Below, one piece after another: positions 6,209 to 13,652 of a stretch of DNA of 13,652 nt. The stretch spans positions 1 to 13,652 of the forward strand of contig JAGLYE010000018.1 in NCBI GenBank assembly GCA_023132505.1, read 5' to 3'. The position numbers and the translations under genes are program-made. The notes below the pieces were generated by a model, which made no database searches, was not told the origin of the DNA, and was given only the letters and a program-made list of their open reading frames with translations. This DNA is from Bacteroidales bacterium (GTDB lineage: Bacteria > Bacteroidota > Bacteroidia > Bacteroidales > B18-G4). The first letter of the stretch is position 1. Every line of letters begins with the position of its first letter.

Positions 6209-6838
6209 ATGTCAGGAATAATTGGTAAAAAAATCGGGATGACCAGCATCTATGACGATGCCGGTAAAAACATACCCTGCACAGTGATTGAAGCAGGCCC
6301 GTGTGTTGTTACCCAGGTGAAGACTAAAGAAATTGATGGCTATGATGCAATCCAGATTGCCTATGATGACAAGAAGGACAAGCATACTACCGGTGCCCTT
6401 AAGGGACATTTTGTAAAAGCCGGTGTGAGCCCAAAGAAGATCATCAGGGAATTCACCAGGTTTGAAGCAGGTCATCAAAAGAAATACGGAGATGTGCTTA
6501 CTGTCGATATTTTTGAAGAAGGCGAATTTATTGACGTTGTAGGCTACTCAAAAGGTAAAGGTTTCCAAGGCGTTGTGAAACGCCATGGTTTCAAGGGTGT
6601 GAATGATGCGACTCACGGGCAGCACAACAGGTTGCGTGCCCCAGGTTCCATTGGAGCTTCCTCTTATCCCTCCAGGGTATTTAAAGGCATGCGCATGGGC
6701 GGCCGCACCGGAGGCGACAGGGTTAAGCTTATCAACCTGCAGGTAATCAAGATCGTGCCTGAAAAAAATCTGATCTTAGTTAAAGGTGCCGTACCAGGCC
6801 CCAATGGTTCATATGTAATTGTTGAAAGATGGAGTTAG
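6209..6838 (+). CDS. rplC: 50S ribosomal protein L3
   Basis: L3 is an early-assembly 50S protein whose extended loop reaches toward the peptidyl transferase centre. The protein is taken as 209 residues starting [16 protein letters not shown]. An open frame extends 16 codons upstream to 6161, but that region overlaps rpsJ and encodes residues unlike any L3, so the ATG at 6209 is preferred. The hallmark [17 protein letters not shown] (112-128) and [16 protein letters not shown] (164-179) segments are present. At the place of the methylated glutamine of E. coli L3 (AGQMGN) there is Arg166 (GGRTGG). The 3' end overlaps rplD by 10 nt, suggesting translational coupling. Confidence 0.97.
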   Translation: MSGIIGKKIGMTSIYDDAGKNIPCTVIEAGPCVVTQVKTKEIDGYDAIQIAYDDKKDKHTTGALKGHFVKAGVSPKKIIREFTRFEAGHQKKYGDVLTVDIFEEGEFIDVVGYSKGKGFQGVVKRHGFKGVNDATHGQHNRLRAPGSIGASSYPSRVFKGMRMGGRTGGDRVKLINLQVIKIVPEKNLILVKGAVPGPNGSYVIVERWS

Positions 6839-7455
6839 TAGTATATAAATCAAACGGAGAAAAAAGTACCCGTAAGATCAAGCTGAACAAGGCGATCTTT
6901 GAGGTAGAGCCTAACGATCACGCTATCTGGCTGGATACCAGGCAGATTATGGCCAACCGCCGACAGGGAACCCATAGCAGCAAAGAAAGAAATGCGATTA
7001 CCGGCAGCAGGCGTAAGATCAAACGTCAAAAAGGTACCGGTACAGCACGTGCCGGCGATATTAAAAACCCGATATTCCGTGGCGGTGGAAGGACATTTGG
7101 CCCACGACCCAGAGATTATGGATTCAAGCTGAATAAAAAGGTTAAAAGACTTGCCCGTCGTTCTGCCCTTACCTATAAGGCAAAAGACAAAGAATTGTTA
7201 ATCCTTGAAGATTTCAGTTTTAACGAAGCCAAGACAAAGAATTTTCTTGAGCTGCTGGGACATTTTGACCTTACCGATCAGAAAACCCTGCTTGTACTCC
7301 CTGAAACAGATGAAAATATTTTGCTTTCGGCCAGGAACATTCAAAAAGCCAAGGTGATCAATGCAAGCAGTTTGAATACTTATGACATTCTGAATGCCAA
7401 CATACTGCTGATCGCTGAAAGCTCGATGAAAGAGATTGAAAAGATTTTAGCATAA
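6829..7455 (+). CDS. rplD: 50S ribosomal protein L4
   Basis: L4 binds 23S rRNA domain I and lines the nascent peptide exit tunnel with its long loop. The 208-residue protein has the loop signature [18 protein letters not shown] followed by [14 protein letters not shown], where tunnel-constriction and macrolide-resistance substitutions map in other bacteria; no obvious deletion or change is seen. The C-terminal half is the usual Rossmann-like globular domain. In E. coli L4 represses the S10 operon through a leader upstream of rpsJ. No such leader exists here because rpsJ follows fusA by 23 nt, so that form of control cannot operate in the same place. The start lies inside the end of rplC, in another frame. 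Confidence 0.97.
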   Translation: MELVVYKSNGEKSTRKIKLNKAIFEVEPNDHAIWLDTRQIMANRRQGTHSSKERNAITGSRRKIKRQKGTGTARAGDIKNPIFRGGGRTFGPRPRDYGFKLNKKVKRLARRSALTYKAKDKELLILEDFSFNEAKTKNFLELLGHFDLTDQKTLLVLPETDENILLSARNIQKAKVINASSLNTYDILNANILLIAESSMKEIEKILA

Positions 7456-7473
7456 TCATAATATAAAAAAGCA

Positions 7474-7764
7474 ATGGATATCATTATAAAACCTGTGATC
7501 ACGGAAAAGATGACGGCGATGGGTGAAAGCCTGAACCGCTTCGGTTTTATCGTGAACAGAAAAGCCAATAAACTTCAGATCAAGAAAGCTATTGAAGATC
7601 TTTATGATGTTGAGGTGATTTCTGTAAACACGATGACTTACAGGGGTAAAACCAAATCAAGGTTTACCAAGACCGGGATCATCAGCGGTAAAACAGCATC
7701 CTATAAGAAGGCTATTATCACAGTAGCCGAAGGTGAAACAATTGATTTTTATAGCAATATTTAG
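7474..7764 (+). CDS. rplW: 50S ribosomal protein L23
   Basis: L23 sits at the tunnel exit and is the docking site for trigger factor and the signal recognition particle. The 96-residue product starts MDIIIKPVITEKM, the usual signature, and continues with FIVNRKANKLQIKKAIEDLY and VISVNTMTYRGK, the conserved core and rRNA-contacting loop. Length is normal. It is separated from rplD by 18 nt and from rplB by 4 nt, so L23 and L2 are likely translated in coupled fashion. Confidence 0.97.
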   Translation: MDIIIKPVITEKMTAMGESLNRFGFIVNRKANKLQIKKAIEDLYDVEVISVNTMTYRGKTKSRFTKTGIISGKTASYKKAIITVAEGETIDFYSNI

Positions 7765-7768
7765 ATAG

Positions 7769-8593
7769 ATGGCTTTAAAGAAATACAAACCAACGACACC
7801 AAGTCAGCGCTTCAAGATCATCAGCGCTTTTGACGACATCACTGCTTCCTCTCCGGAGAAGAGCCTTCTGGCTCCACTGAAGCAAAGTGGTGGAAGGAAT
7901 AGTGAAGGTAAAATGACTGTCCGCTACAGGGGTGGTGGCCACAAGCAGCGTTACAGGATCATTGATTTTAAAAGGGAAAAGGAAAATATTCCTGCAACCG
8001 TGAAATCAATAGAGTATGATCCTAACCGTACTGCCAGGATCGCCCTGCTGTATTATAAGGATGGGGAAAAAAGGTATATCATTGCACCGCATGGTCTTGA
8101 AGTAGGACAGGAAGTCCTTTCAGGCAAGGGTGTTACGCCAAACATTGGCAATACAATGTACCTGAGTGAGATCCCCTTCGGGACTATCATTCACAATATT
8201 GAGCTCAGGCCGGGCCAGGGTGCCAAACTCGCACGCAGTGCCGGGTCTTACGCCCAGTTCATGACCCGTGAAGGAAAGTTTGCAGTTATCAAGCTTCCAT
8301 CCGGGGAAACAAGGATGATCCTTCAGAGCTGCAGGGCTACCATAGGCATGGTATCCAATGTTGACCATCAGCTTGAAAAATCAGGTAAAGCAGGCCGGTC
8401 ACGTTGGCTTGGACGCCGTCCGAGAACACGTGGCGTTGCCATGAACCCTGTTGATCACCCCATGGGCGGTGGCGAAGGAAGGGCTTCCGGTGGACACCCG
8501 AGGTCAAGAAAAGGATTGCCAGCGAAAGGTTATAAAACCAGATCGAAAAAGAAGGCATCCAACAAGTATATCATTGAAAGACGTAAAAAATAA
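7769..8593 (+). CDS. rplB: 50S ribosomal protein L2
   Basis: L2 is a large primary 23S rRNA-binding protein needed for subunit joining and peptidyl transferase activity. The 274-residue protein has the OB-like and SH3-like core with [19 protein letters not shown] (51-69) and the C-terminal extension [20 protein letters not shown]. His230 in DHP corresponds to the functionally important His229 of E. coli. Two residues on, E. coli has His but this protein has Met232, which is the form I associate with Bacteroidota. The basic tail [17 protein letters not shown] is normal. The gene is complete, with rplW 4 nt upstream and rpsS 16 nt downstream. Confidence 0.98.
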   Translation: MALKKYKPTTPSQRFKIISAFDDITASSPEKSLLAPLKQSGGRNSEGKMTVRYRGGGHKQRYRIIDFKREKENIPATVKSIEYDPNRTARIALLYYKDGEKRYIIAPHGLEVGQEVLSGKGVTPNIGNTMYLSEIPFGTIIHNIELRPGQGAKLARSAGSYAQFMTREGKFAVIKLPSGETRMILQSCRATIGMVSNVDHQLEKSGKAGRSRWLGRRPRTRGVAMNPVDHPMGGGEGRASGGHPRSRKGLPAKGYKTRSKKKASNKYIIERRKK

Positions 8594-8609
8594 TTAATAT
8601 CATCGCGCT

Positions 8610-8888
8610 ATGAGTCGTTCGTTGAAAAAAGGACCATATATACATTACAAACTGGAAAAGAAAGTTCTGGACCAGGCTGGGAGTAAAAAGAAGTCAGTGA
8701 TCAAAACCTGGTCAAGGGCATCAATGATCTCTCCCGACTTTGTTGGACTTACAATTGCAGTCCATAACGGGAACAAATTCATTCCGGTTTATATTACCGA
8801 GAACATGGTAGGCCATAAGCTCGGGGAGTTTGCCCCTACCCGCCAGTTCAGGGGACATGCCGGGAACAAGGATAGAGGCAGAAGATAA
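8610..8888 (+). CDS. rpsS: 30S ribosomal protein S19
   Basis: S19 is a 30S head protein close to the A-site finger and subunit bridge B1, forming a complex with S13. The 92-residue product opens with [14 protein letters not shown] and carries [23 protein letters not shown] and [19 protein letters not shown], which together are diagnostic of S19. Length equals that of E. coli S19. It lies between rplB and rplV with spacers of 16 and 25 nt, as in the canonical S10 operon. Confidence 0.98.
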   Translation: MSRSLKKGPYIHYKLEKKVLDQAGSKKKSVIKTWSRASMISPDFVGLTIAVHNGNKFIPVYITENMVGHKLGEFAPTRQFRGHAGNKDRGRR

Positions 8889-8913
8889 TAATGAAATATA
8901 AAAGATAAGCATA

Positions 8914-9324
8914 ATGGGAGCTAGAAAAAGAAATCGTGCTGAGCAATTAAAAGAAGCCAGGAAAAGCCAGTATTTTGCCAAGCTGAATAATTGCCCCACA
9001 TCTCCAAGAAAAATGAGGCTGGTAGCCGACTTGGTCAGGGGAATGGATGTGATGTCTGCACTTAGTGTACTTGAACATTCACCCAAGGAAGCTGCTAAAA
9101 ATGTCCATAAACTGTTGCGTTCGGCCATTGCCAACTGGCAAACCAAGAATGAGGGTGTCAGGATAGAGGAAAGCAACCTTTTTATCAAAGATATCTATGT
9201 TGACAGTGCAAGGATGCTGAAAAGGATCCGTACTGCACCACAAGGCAGGGCCCACAGGATCAGGAAGCGTTCAAACCATGTAACACTGGCGCTGGACAGC
9301 AAAACAGAATTGGTTGAAAACTAG
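8914..9324 (+). CDS. rplV: 50S ribosomal protein L22
   Basis: L22 spans the 50S subunit and its beta-hairpin lines the exit tunnel beside L4. The 136-residue protein has the helical core ([19 protein letters not shown]) and the hairpin region [34 protein letters not shown], with the conserved RAHRI tip intact; changes there give macrolide resistance in other species. It is longer than the 110-residue E. coli form because of an N-terminal extension of about 20 basic residues, common in this phylum. The start at 8914 follows a spacer of 25 nt that is rich in A and T. Confidence 0.97.
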   Translation: MGARKRNRAEQLKEARKSQYFAKLNNCPTSPRKMRLVADLVRGMDVMSALSVLEHSPKEAAKNVHKLLRSAIANWQTKNEGVRIEESNLFIKDIYVDSARMLKRIRTAPQGRAHRIRKRSNHVTLALDSKTELVEN

Positions 9325-9350
9325 AATATAAAATACAAAAGATACTATTA

Positions 9351-10061
9351 ATGGGACAAAAAACTAATCCAATAGGACTTCGCTTAGGGATCATCAAAGG
9401 ATGGGATTCCAACTGGTATGGAGGTAAGGACTTCGGCAGCAAGCTGCTTGAGGACCACAAGATCCGTCAATACCTGTCTGCCCGTCTGGCAAAAGCCGGA
9501 ATCTCAAAGATCATCATTGAGCGTACGCTAAAGCTGGTTACCGTTACCATCTTTACTGCCCGCCCAGGTATCATCATTGGGAAAGGTGGTTCGGAAGTGG
9601 ATAAGCTGAAGGAAGAGTTGAAAAAGCTGACTAAAAAAGAGATACAGATTAATATTTCTGAGATCAAACGCCCGGAACTGGATGCAAATATCGTTGCCAG
9701 CTCCATTGCCAAACAAATTGAAGGCAGGATTTCTTTCCGTCGTGCTATCAAGACCTCGATCGCCTCTACCATGCGTATTGGTGCCGAAGGTATAAAGGTT
9801 GTGATCTCAGGCAGGCTGGGTGGAGCGGAAATGGCCCGCAGTGAACAATACAAGGACGGCCGTATCCCGTTGCATACCCTTCGCGCAGATATTGACTATG
9901 CCAAGATTGAGGCCCATACTACCTATGGCAGGATCGGCATTAAAGTCTGGATTTGTAAAGGCGAGATATATGGCAAACCCGAACTGGTGCCCTCCCTCAG
10001 TGAAGGACATAAAAAACAGGCTATGAGAAAGACCGGACGCCCGGGTGGAAGAAGAAGATAA
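9351..10061 (+). CDS. rpsC: 30S ribosomal protein S3
   Basis: S3 forms part of the mRNA entry channel and has helicase-related contacts with mRNA. The 236-residue product starts [20 protein letters not shown], the standard N-terminus. The type II KH domain shows [17 protein letters not shown] with the GKGG loop at 77-80. The C-terminal domain has [17 protein letters not shown] and [20 protein letters not shown], followed by the [12 protein letters not shown] signature. It ends in a basic tail GRPGGRRR. Length is close to that of E. coli S3 (233). It is followed by a 30-nt A/T-rich spacer before rplP. Confidence 0.98.
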   Translation: MGQKTNPIGLRLGIIKGWDSNWYGGKDFGSKLLEDHKIRQYLSARLAKAGISKIIIERTLKLVTVTIFTARPGIIIGKGGSEVDKLKEELKKLTKKEIQINISEIKRPELDANIVASSIAKQIEGRISFRRAIKTSIASTMRIGAEGIKVVISGRLGGAEMARSEQYKDGRIPLHTLRADIDYAKIEAHTTYGRIGIKVWICKGEIYGKPELVPSLSEGHKKQAMRKTGRPGGRRR

Positions 10062-10091
10062 GATTCATATAATATATTAAACAATAAATAA

Positions 10092-10514
10092 ATGTTACAG
10101 CCAAAGAAAACCAAGTACAGAAAGCAGCAGAAAGGCCGCATGAAAGGCAATGCCCAGCGTGGCAATCAGCTTGCCTTTGGCTCTTTTGGCATCAAGGCTA
10201 TGGAAGAATGCTGGCTTACAGGACGGCAAATCGAGGCTGCACGTCAAGCCGTTACGCGTTATATGAAACGTGAAGGACAGATTTGGATCATGGTGTTCCC
10301 TGACAAACCGGTTACCAAAAAGCCTGCGGAAGTACGTATGGGTAAAGGAAAAGGTGCACCTGAATATTTCGTTGCCAGGATTAGCCCCGGCAGAATACTT
10401 TTCGAAGCAGAAGGCGTTCCACTGGATGTTGCCAAAGAGGCGCTCCGGCTGGCAGCCCAGAAACTTCCGGTGAAATGCAAATTTGTTGTAAGAAGAGATT
10501 ATGTTGAATATTAA
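10092..10514 (+). CDS. rplP: 50S ribosomal protein L16
   Basis: L16 organises the A-site region of the 50S subunit and contacts the elbow of incoming tRNA. The 140-residue protein has [19 protein letters not shown] at the N-terminus, then [21 protein letters not shown], the loop [20 protein letters not shown] and [19 protein letters not shown], covering the whole family signature. No unusual insertions are seen. The gene is 12 nt upstream of rpmC. Confidence 0.98.
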   Translation: MLQPKKTKYRKQQKGRMKGNAQRGNQLAFGSFGIKAMEECWLTGRQIEAARQAVTRYMKREGQIWIMVFPDKPVTKKPAEVRMGKGKGAPEYFVARISPGRILFEAEGVPLDVAKEALRLAAQKLPVKCKFVVRRDYVEY

Positions 10515-10526
10515 ACAATCACAATA

Positions 10527-10736
10527 ATGGAACAGGAAGTTATCATAGAATTGGGAACCGCGGAACTGATCGAAAGATTGGATGAAGATAAGAAACAACT
10601 GGTAAAGCTTAGGCTCAACCACGCAGTTTCTCCGCTGGAAAACCCTAACAAGATCACGTTCTACAAGAAAGCCATCGCCAGGATGGAAACCGAGTTGAGA
10701 AGTAGACAATTAGAAGAAGACAATAATAATCAATAA
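10527..10736 (+). CDS. rpmC: 50S ribosomal protein L29
   Basis: L29 is a small two-helix protein near the tunnel exit beside L23. The 69-residue product shows the normal pattern: a first helix [22 protein letters not shown], the turn SPLENPNKI and a second helix [15 protein letters not shown] short acidic and Asn-rich tail (EEDNNNQ) follows. Recognition is helped by its position between rplP and rpsQ; only one base separates its stop from the rpsQ start. Confidence 0.95.
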   Translation: MEQEVIIELGTAELIERLDEDKKQLVKLRLNHAVSPLENPNKITFYKKAIARMETELRSRQLEEDNNNQ

Positions 10737-10737
10737 G

Positions 10738-10992
10738 ATGGAAAGAAATCTTAGAAAAGAAAGAACCGGTGTCATTGTGAGCAACAAGATGGACAAATCC
10801 ATCGTAGTGCAGGTAACCCGTAATGTTAAACACCCGGTTTACGGAAAATACATGAGAAAAAGCACAAAGTTCATTGCCCATGACGAAAAGAACGAATGCA
10901 ACATCGGAGATACTGTGCGGATCATGGAAACCAGACCTATCAGCAAAAACAAATGCTGGAGGTTAGTAGAAATCGTTGAAAGAGCTAAGTAA
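10738..10992 (+). CDS. rpsQ: 30S ribosomal protein S17
   Basis: S17 is a primary 16S rRNA-binding protein with an OB fold, needed early in 30S assembly. The 84-residue product has [39 protein letters not shown] and the signature [20 protein letters not shown]. The length matches E. coli S17. The start is one base after the rpmC stop and rplN begins two bases after its own stop, so rpmC, rpsQ and rplN are probably translated by coupled re-initiation. Confidence 0.98.
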   Translation: MERNLRKERTGVIVSNKMDKSIVVQVTRNVKHPVYGKYMRKSTKFIAHDEKNECNIGDTVRIMETRPISKNKCWRLVEIVERAK

Positions 10993-10994
10993 AA

Positions 10995-11363
10995 ATGATA
11001 CAACAAGAATCGAGACTGTCAGTAGCTGATAACAGTGGTGCCAAAGAAGTACTCTGTATCCGCGTCCTGGGTGGAACCAAAAGGAGGTATGCCTCCATCG
11101 GTGACCAGATCGTAGTAACCGTCAAGAATGCACTCCCTTCCGGCAATGTCAAGAAAGGAACTGTGATCAGGGGGGTTGTGGTTAGAACAAGAAAAGAGAT
11201 CAGGCGCCCGGATGGTTCATATATCCGTTTTGACGACAACGCCGTTGTGCTGTTGAATGCGACAGGAGAAATGATCGGCACCCGTATTTTTGGGCCCGTT
11301 GCCAGGGAATTAAGGGATAAGAAATTCATGAAAATCGTTTCACTGGCACCCGAAGTGCTTTAA
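10995..11363 (+). CDS. rplN: 50S ribosomal protein L14
   Basis: L14 is a conserved beta-barrel protein at the subunit interface that forms intersubunit bridges and is the binding site of the silencing factor RsfS. The 122-residue product starts [19 protein letters not shown] and has [41 protein letters not shown] and [20 protein letters not shown]. Length is the family norm. In E. coli this is the first gene of the separate spc operon; here it follows rpsQ by two bases and has no promoter of its own, so the S10 and spc blocks are continuous. Confidence 0.98.
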   Translation: MIQQESRLSVADNSGAKEVLCIRVLGGTKRRYASIGDQIVVTVKNALPSGNVKKGTVIRGVVVRTRKEIRRPDGSYIRFDDNAVVLLNATGEMIGTRIFGPVARELRDKKFMKIVSLAPEVL

Positions 11364-11384
11364 AAAAGATAAATACCACTAAAC

Positions 11385-11708
11385 ATGGCAAGTAAGATAT
11401 ATATTAAAAAAGGTGATACGGTGATGGTCATTACCGGCGAATCAAAAGGCATGCAGGGCAGGGTTCTCAAAATAGAACCTAAGGCCTACAAAGCCATTGT
11501 AGAAGGTGTGAACGAAGTAAGTAAGCACACCAAGCCTAATGCCGACAACCCGAAAGGCGGGATCATCAAAAAAGAAGCCTTAATACATATTTCCAACCTG
11601 AAATTGGTCGACGGAAAAGGAAACCCAACCAGGATTGGAAGGAAAACAGATGAAAAGACCAACAAAACCGTAAGGGTTTCAAAAAAAACAGGGGAGGTCA
11701 TTAAATAA
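11385..11708 (+). CDS. rplX: 50S ribosomal protein L24
   Basis: L24 binds the 5' end of 23S rRNA and is one of two assembly-initiating proteins of the 50S subunit. The 107-residue product carries the KOW motif in [23 protein letters not shown], then [13 protein letters not shown] and [19 protein letters not shown], which are diagnostic. A basic tail follows. Its TAA stop shares one base with the ATG of rplE (TAATG), a classic stop-start arrangement for coupled translation. Confidence 0.97.
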   Translation: MASKIYIKKGDTVMVITGESKGMQGRVLKIEPKAYKAIVEGVNEVSKHTKPNADNPKGGIIKKEALIHISNLKLVDGKGNPTRIGRKTDEKTNKTVRVSKKTGEVIK

Positions 11709-12265
11709 TGGAATATACAGCAAGACTTAAAACCAGGTACTTCGAGGAGATCATTCCCGCATTAACCAAGCAGTTCGCATACAGGAACCGCATGGAAGTA
11801 CCCAAGATCCTGAAGATCTCTGTGAACCAGGGGCTCGGCAAAGCCATTGTGGACAAAAAAATGATTGATACAGGTATTGAGGAACTGACTATGATTACCG
11901 GCCAGAAAGCCGTTTCTACAAAGTCAAAAAAGGATATATCAAATTTTAAGGTCCGTAAGGGAATGCCCATTGGCGTCAGAGTTACCCTGCGTGGCGATAA
12001 AATGTATGAATTCCTTGACAGGCTGGTCTCAGTGGCCATACCGAGGATCAGGGACTTCAGGGGTATTAACGACAAAGGTTTCGACGGACGCGGCAACTAT
12101 ACTTTCGGTGTTTCCGAACAGATAATCTTTCCGGAGATCGAGATTGACAAGATCAACAATATCAACGGGATGGATATCACCATCGTAACCAATGCCAAAA
12201 ACGACAAGGAAGCCCTTGCATTATTAAAAGAATTCGGTTTACCGTTTAAAAATCAAAATAGTTAG
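11708..12265 (+). CDS. rplE: 50S ribosomal protein L5
   Basis: L5 binds 5S rRNA and contacts P-site tRNA in the central protuberance. The 185-residue product starts [19 protein letters not shown] and includes [40 protein letters not shown] and the C-terminal [18 protein letters not shown] block. In E. coli the start region of this gene holds the S8 feedback site on the spc mRNA. I could not recognise an equivalent structure here. The gene overlaps rplX by one base and is followed by rpsN after three bases. Confidence 0.98.
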   Translation: MEYTARLKTRYFEEIIPALTKQFAYRNRMEVPKILKISVNQGLGKAIVDKKMIDTGIEELTMITGQKAVSTKSKKDISNFKVRKGMPIGVRVTLRGDKMYEFLDRLVSVAIPRIRDFRGINDKGFDGRGNYTFGVSEQIIFPEIEIDKINNINGMDITIVTNAKNDKEALALLKEFGLPFKNQNS

Positions 12266-12268
12266 AAT

Positions 12269-12538
12269 ATGGCTAAGGAATCAATGAAAGCCCGTGAAGT
12301 AAAAAGGGCAAAGCTCGTTGCGAAATATGCAAAAAAAAGAGCAGAGCTGCTTGCAAATGGCGACTACGCCGGATTGCAAAAGCTTCCGAAAAATGCATCC
12401 CCGGTCCGCTTGCATAACCGATGCAGCCTGACCGGAAGACCGAAAGGATACATGCGTCAATTCGGTGTTTCCCGTATCAATTTCAGGGAGATGGCTTTAC
12501 AGGGCCTCATACCGGGAATCAAGAAAGCTAGCTGGTAA
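12269..12538 (+). CDS. rpsN: 30S ribosomal protein S14, zinc-free type
   Basis: S14 is a head protein of the 30S subunit, assembling late near S3 and S10. The 89-residue product has the zinc-independent (C-minus) form: the CxxC pairs of the 61-residue zinc type are absent, and only one cysteine is present, in [13 protein letters not shown]. The C-terminal [25 protein letters not shown] is diagnostic. It is intermediate in length between the zinc form and the 101-residue E. coli form. It starts three bases after rplE. Confidence 0.97.
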   Translation: MAKESMKAREVKRAKLVAKYAKKRAELLANGDYAGLQKLPKNASPVRLHNRCSLTGRPKGYMRQFGVSRINFREMALQGLIPGIKKASW

Positions 12539-12557
12539 TATTATAAAGAATACTTAG

Positions 12558-12959
12558 ATGACAGATCCAATTGCAGATTATTTGACCAGGCTCAGGAATG
12601 CAGTCATGGCAAACCACAGGATTGTAGAGATACCTGCTTCCAATATCAAAAAAGACATCACCAAGATATTGCACGAAAAGGGATATATCCTGAATTATAA
12701 ATTCGTTGAAGATGGAGGCAATAATCAAGGCACCATCAAGATAGCACTGAAATATCATCCGGTGACTAAACAGGCAGCCATCAACAAGCTTCAACGTGTC
12801 AGTAAGCCCGGCCTTCGTAAGTATGTCAGGTCCGACAAGCTCCCCAGGGTATTGAATGGGCTGGGTATCGCCATCCTTTCAACTTCTCAAGGTGTAATGA
12901 CCGATAAGGAAGCAAGGAATGAAAATGTTGGTGGTGAAATTTTATGTTACGTAAGTTAA
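12558..12959 (+). CDS. rpsH: 30S ribosomal protein S8
   Basis: S8 is a primary binder of the 16S rRNA central domain and, in E. coli, the translational repressor of the spc operon. The 133-residue product begins [20 protein letters not shown] and ends with [20 protein letters not shown] and ILCYVS, the family signature containing the rRNA-contacting STSQG loop. Length is typical. Spacers are 19 nt to rpsN and 16 nt to rplF. Confidence 0.98.
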   Translation: MTDPIADYLTRLRNAVMANHRIVEIPASNIKKDITKILHEKGYILNYKFVEDGGNNQGTIKIALKYHPVTKQAAINKLQRVSKPGLRKYVRSDKLPRVLNGLGIAILSTSQGVMTDKEARNENVGGEILCYVS

Positions 12960-12975
12960 AACAGGAGTATAAGAT

Positions 12976-13530
12976 ATGTCACGTATAGGAAAATTACCAA
13001 TCACTGTTCCTGAAGGTGTTGAAATCAACATCTCTGACGATAATGTGATAATTGTGAAAGGTAAGCTGGGTGAACTGCAGCAACAGATAAACAAAGATAT
13101 GACCCTGAAGCTGGAAGATGCCACACTAACCATCAAAAGGCCAAGTGAATCGAAAGAACACAAGGCACTGCACGGACTTAGCAGAGCCCTGATAAACAAT
13201 ATGGTTATTGGAGTTTCTGAAGGTTATTCCATTGTGCAGGAACTGGTAGGTGTTGGTTATAAAGCATCAGCCACTGGACAGGTACTTGAGCTGGCGCTGG
13301 GGTATTCTCACAGTATATTTCTCGAACTTCCGCCGGAAGTTTCCGTGGAAACAATCACAGAAAGGGGAAAGAACCCAAGCATCACCCTGAAATCACATGA
13401 TAAACAGCTTATCGGCCAGGTAGCTGCCAAAATCAGGTCATTCCGTAAGCCAGAACCATATAAAGGCAAAGGAATCCTTTATAAAGGCGAACAGATCAGG
13501 AGGAAAGCCGGTAAAGCAGCTGCAGAATAA
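12976..13530 (+). CDS. rplF: 50S ribosomal protein L6
   Basis: L6 lies beside the sarcin-ricin loop and factor-binding site of the 50S subunit. The 184-residue product starts MSRIGKLPITVPEGVEINI and consists of two related alpha/beta domains. The first ends around HKALHGLSRALINNMVIGVSEG. The second carries LVGVGYKASATGQVLELALGYSH and the C-terminal signature RKPEPYKGKGILYKGEQIRR. Length is normal. It is followed by a 33-nt spacer, the largest in the spc part of this window, before rplR. Confidence 0.98.
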   Translation: MSRIGKLPITVPEGVEINISDDNVIIVKGKLGELQQQINKDMTLKLEDATLTIKRPSESKEHKALHGLSRALINNMVIGVSEGYSIVQELVGVGYKASATGQVLELALGYSHSIFLELPPEVSVETITERGKNPSITLKSHDKQLIGQVAAKIRSFRKPEPYKGKGILYKGEQIRRKAGKAAAE

Positions 13531-13563
13531 AATTTAGGTAAGAATATTTAAAATCCTGAAAGG

Positions 13564-13652
13564 ATGAAAAAGATAAAAGACAGGAAACAATACAGAAGGT
13601 ACAGGATCAAGTTAAGGATCAGAAAAACCATTTCAAGCGGAACAGTTGCCAG
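13564..13652 (+). CDS. rplR: 50S ribosomal protein L18, 5' part only
   Basis: The window ends 29 codons into this gene. The visible residues are highly basic (MKKIKDRKQYRRYRIKLRIR) and then read KTISSGTVA, comparable to the start of L18, where a basic helix precedes K(I)SGTxxRPRL. L18 binds 5S rRNA with L5 in the central protuberance. The ATG at 13564 is the only candidate start, since an in-frame TAA lies 15 bases upstream. Position after rplF is exactly where rplR occurs in the canonical spc order, and that carries much of the assignment. Confidence 0.85.
   Translation, partial: MKKIKDRKQYRRYRIKLRIRKTISSGTVA

Noticed and set aside
7032..7120. Possible drug-resistance changes in the L4 loop, and in S12 and L22
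   Set aside because: The L4 loop, S12 Lys43 and Lys88, and the L22 hairpin tip all look wild-type, so no resistance claim is supported.
11690..11740. S8 feedback site at the rplX-rplE junction, as in the E. coli spc operon
   Set aside because: The genes overlap by one base and I found no structure resembling the S8-binding helix; it cannot be claimed without a fold and comparison.

Overview
The window carries the fused str-S10-spc ribosomal protein operon of a member of the Bacteroidota, preceded by a short divergent operon of three enzyme genes. The assignment to Bacteroidota rests on four things: a perfect TTG-N19-TAnnTTTG promoter in front of rpsL, A/T-rich spacers with no consistent Shine-Dalgarno sequence before the starts, ribosomal protein details typical of the phylum (for example [10 protein letters not shown] in L2, a 155-residue S7, a zinc-free 89-residue S14), and a direct fusA-rpsJ junction without tuf.

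Left part, minus strand (39-2414). Transcription runs leftward through an isochorismatase-fold cysteine hydrolase, a thioredoxin-reductase-fold FAD/NAD(P) oxidoreductase without a CxxC pair, and a short RlmN-like radical SAM protein. The genes overlap by 8 and 4 nt, so they are probably co-transcribed and translationally coupled from a promoter near 2437-2444. Their joint function is not known to me. The radical SAM protein is the most unusual gene here: it keeps the RlmN methyl-carrier cysteine but has Ile where RlmN has its resolving cysteine. Two unrelated 7-bp tandem repeats lie in this operon, one inside the oxidoreductase coding sequence and one just past the last stop codon.

Middle (2415-2861). 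This 447-bp divergent spacer has no convincing gene. It holds the leftward promoter, a 110-bp GC-skewed element that can fold as a cloverleaf (2498-2607), the rightward str promoter (2632-2661), and a leader of roughly 190 nt with an 8-bp long-range stem enclosing two hairpins (2727-2781). A 17-codon leader ORF (2807-2860) stops one base before the rpsL start.

Right part, plus strand (2862-13652). The order is rpsL, rpsG, fusA, rpsJ, rplC, rplD, rplW, rplB, rpsS, rplV, rpsC, rplP, rpmC, rpsQ, rplN, rplX, rplE, rpsN, rpsH, rplF and the start of rplR, cut off by the window end. All are intact and tightly packed (gaps of at most 33 nt, two overlaps). The products are ribosome subunit proteins plus elongation factor G, so this is one translation-apparatus transcription unit. 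The only strong promoter I see for it is the one before rpsL. The novel material, if any, is in the leftward operon and the divergent spacer; the ribosomal genes themselves look ordinary.
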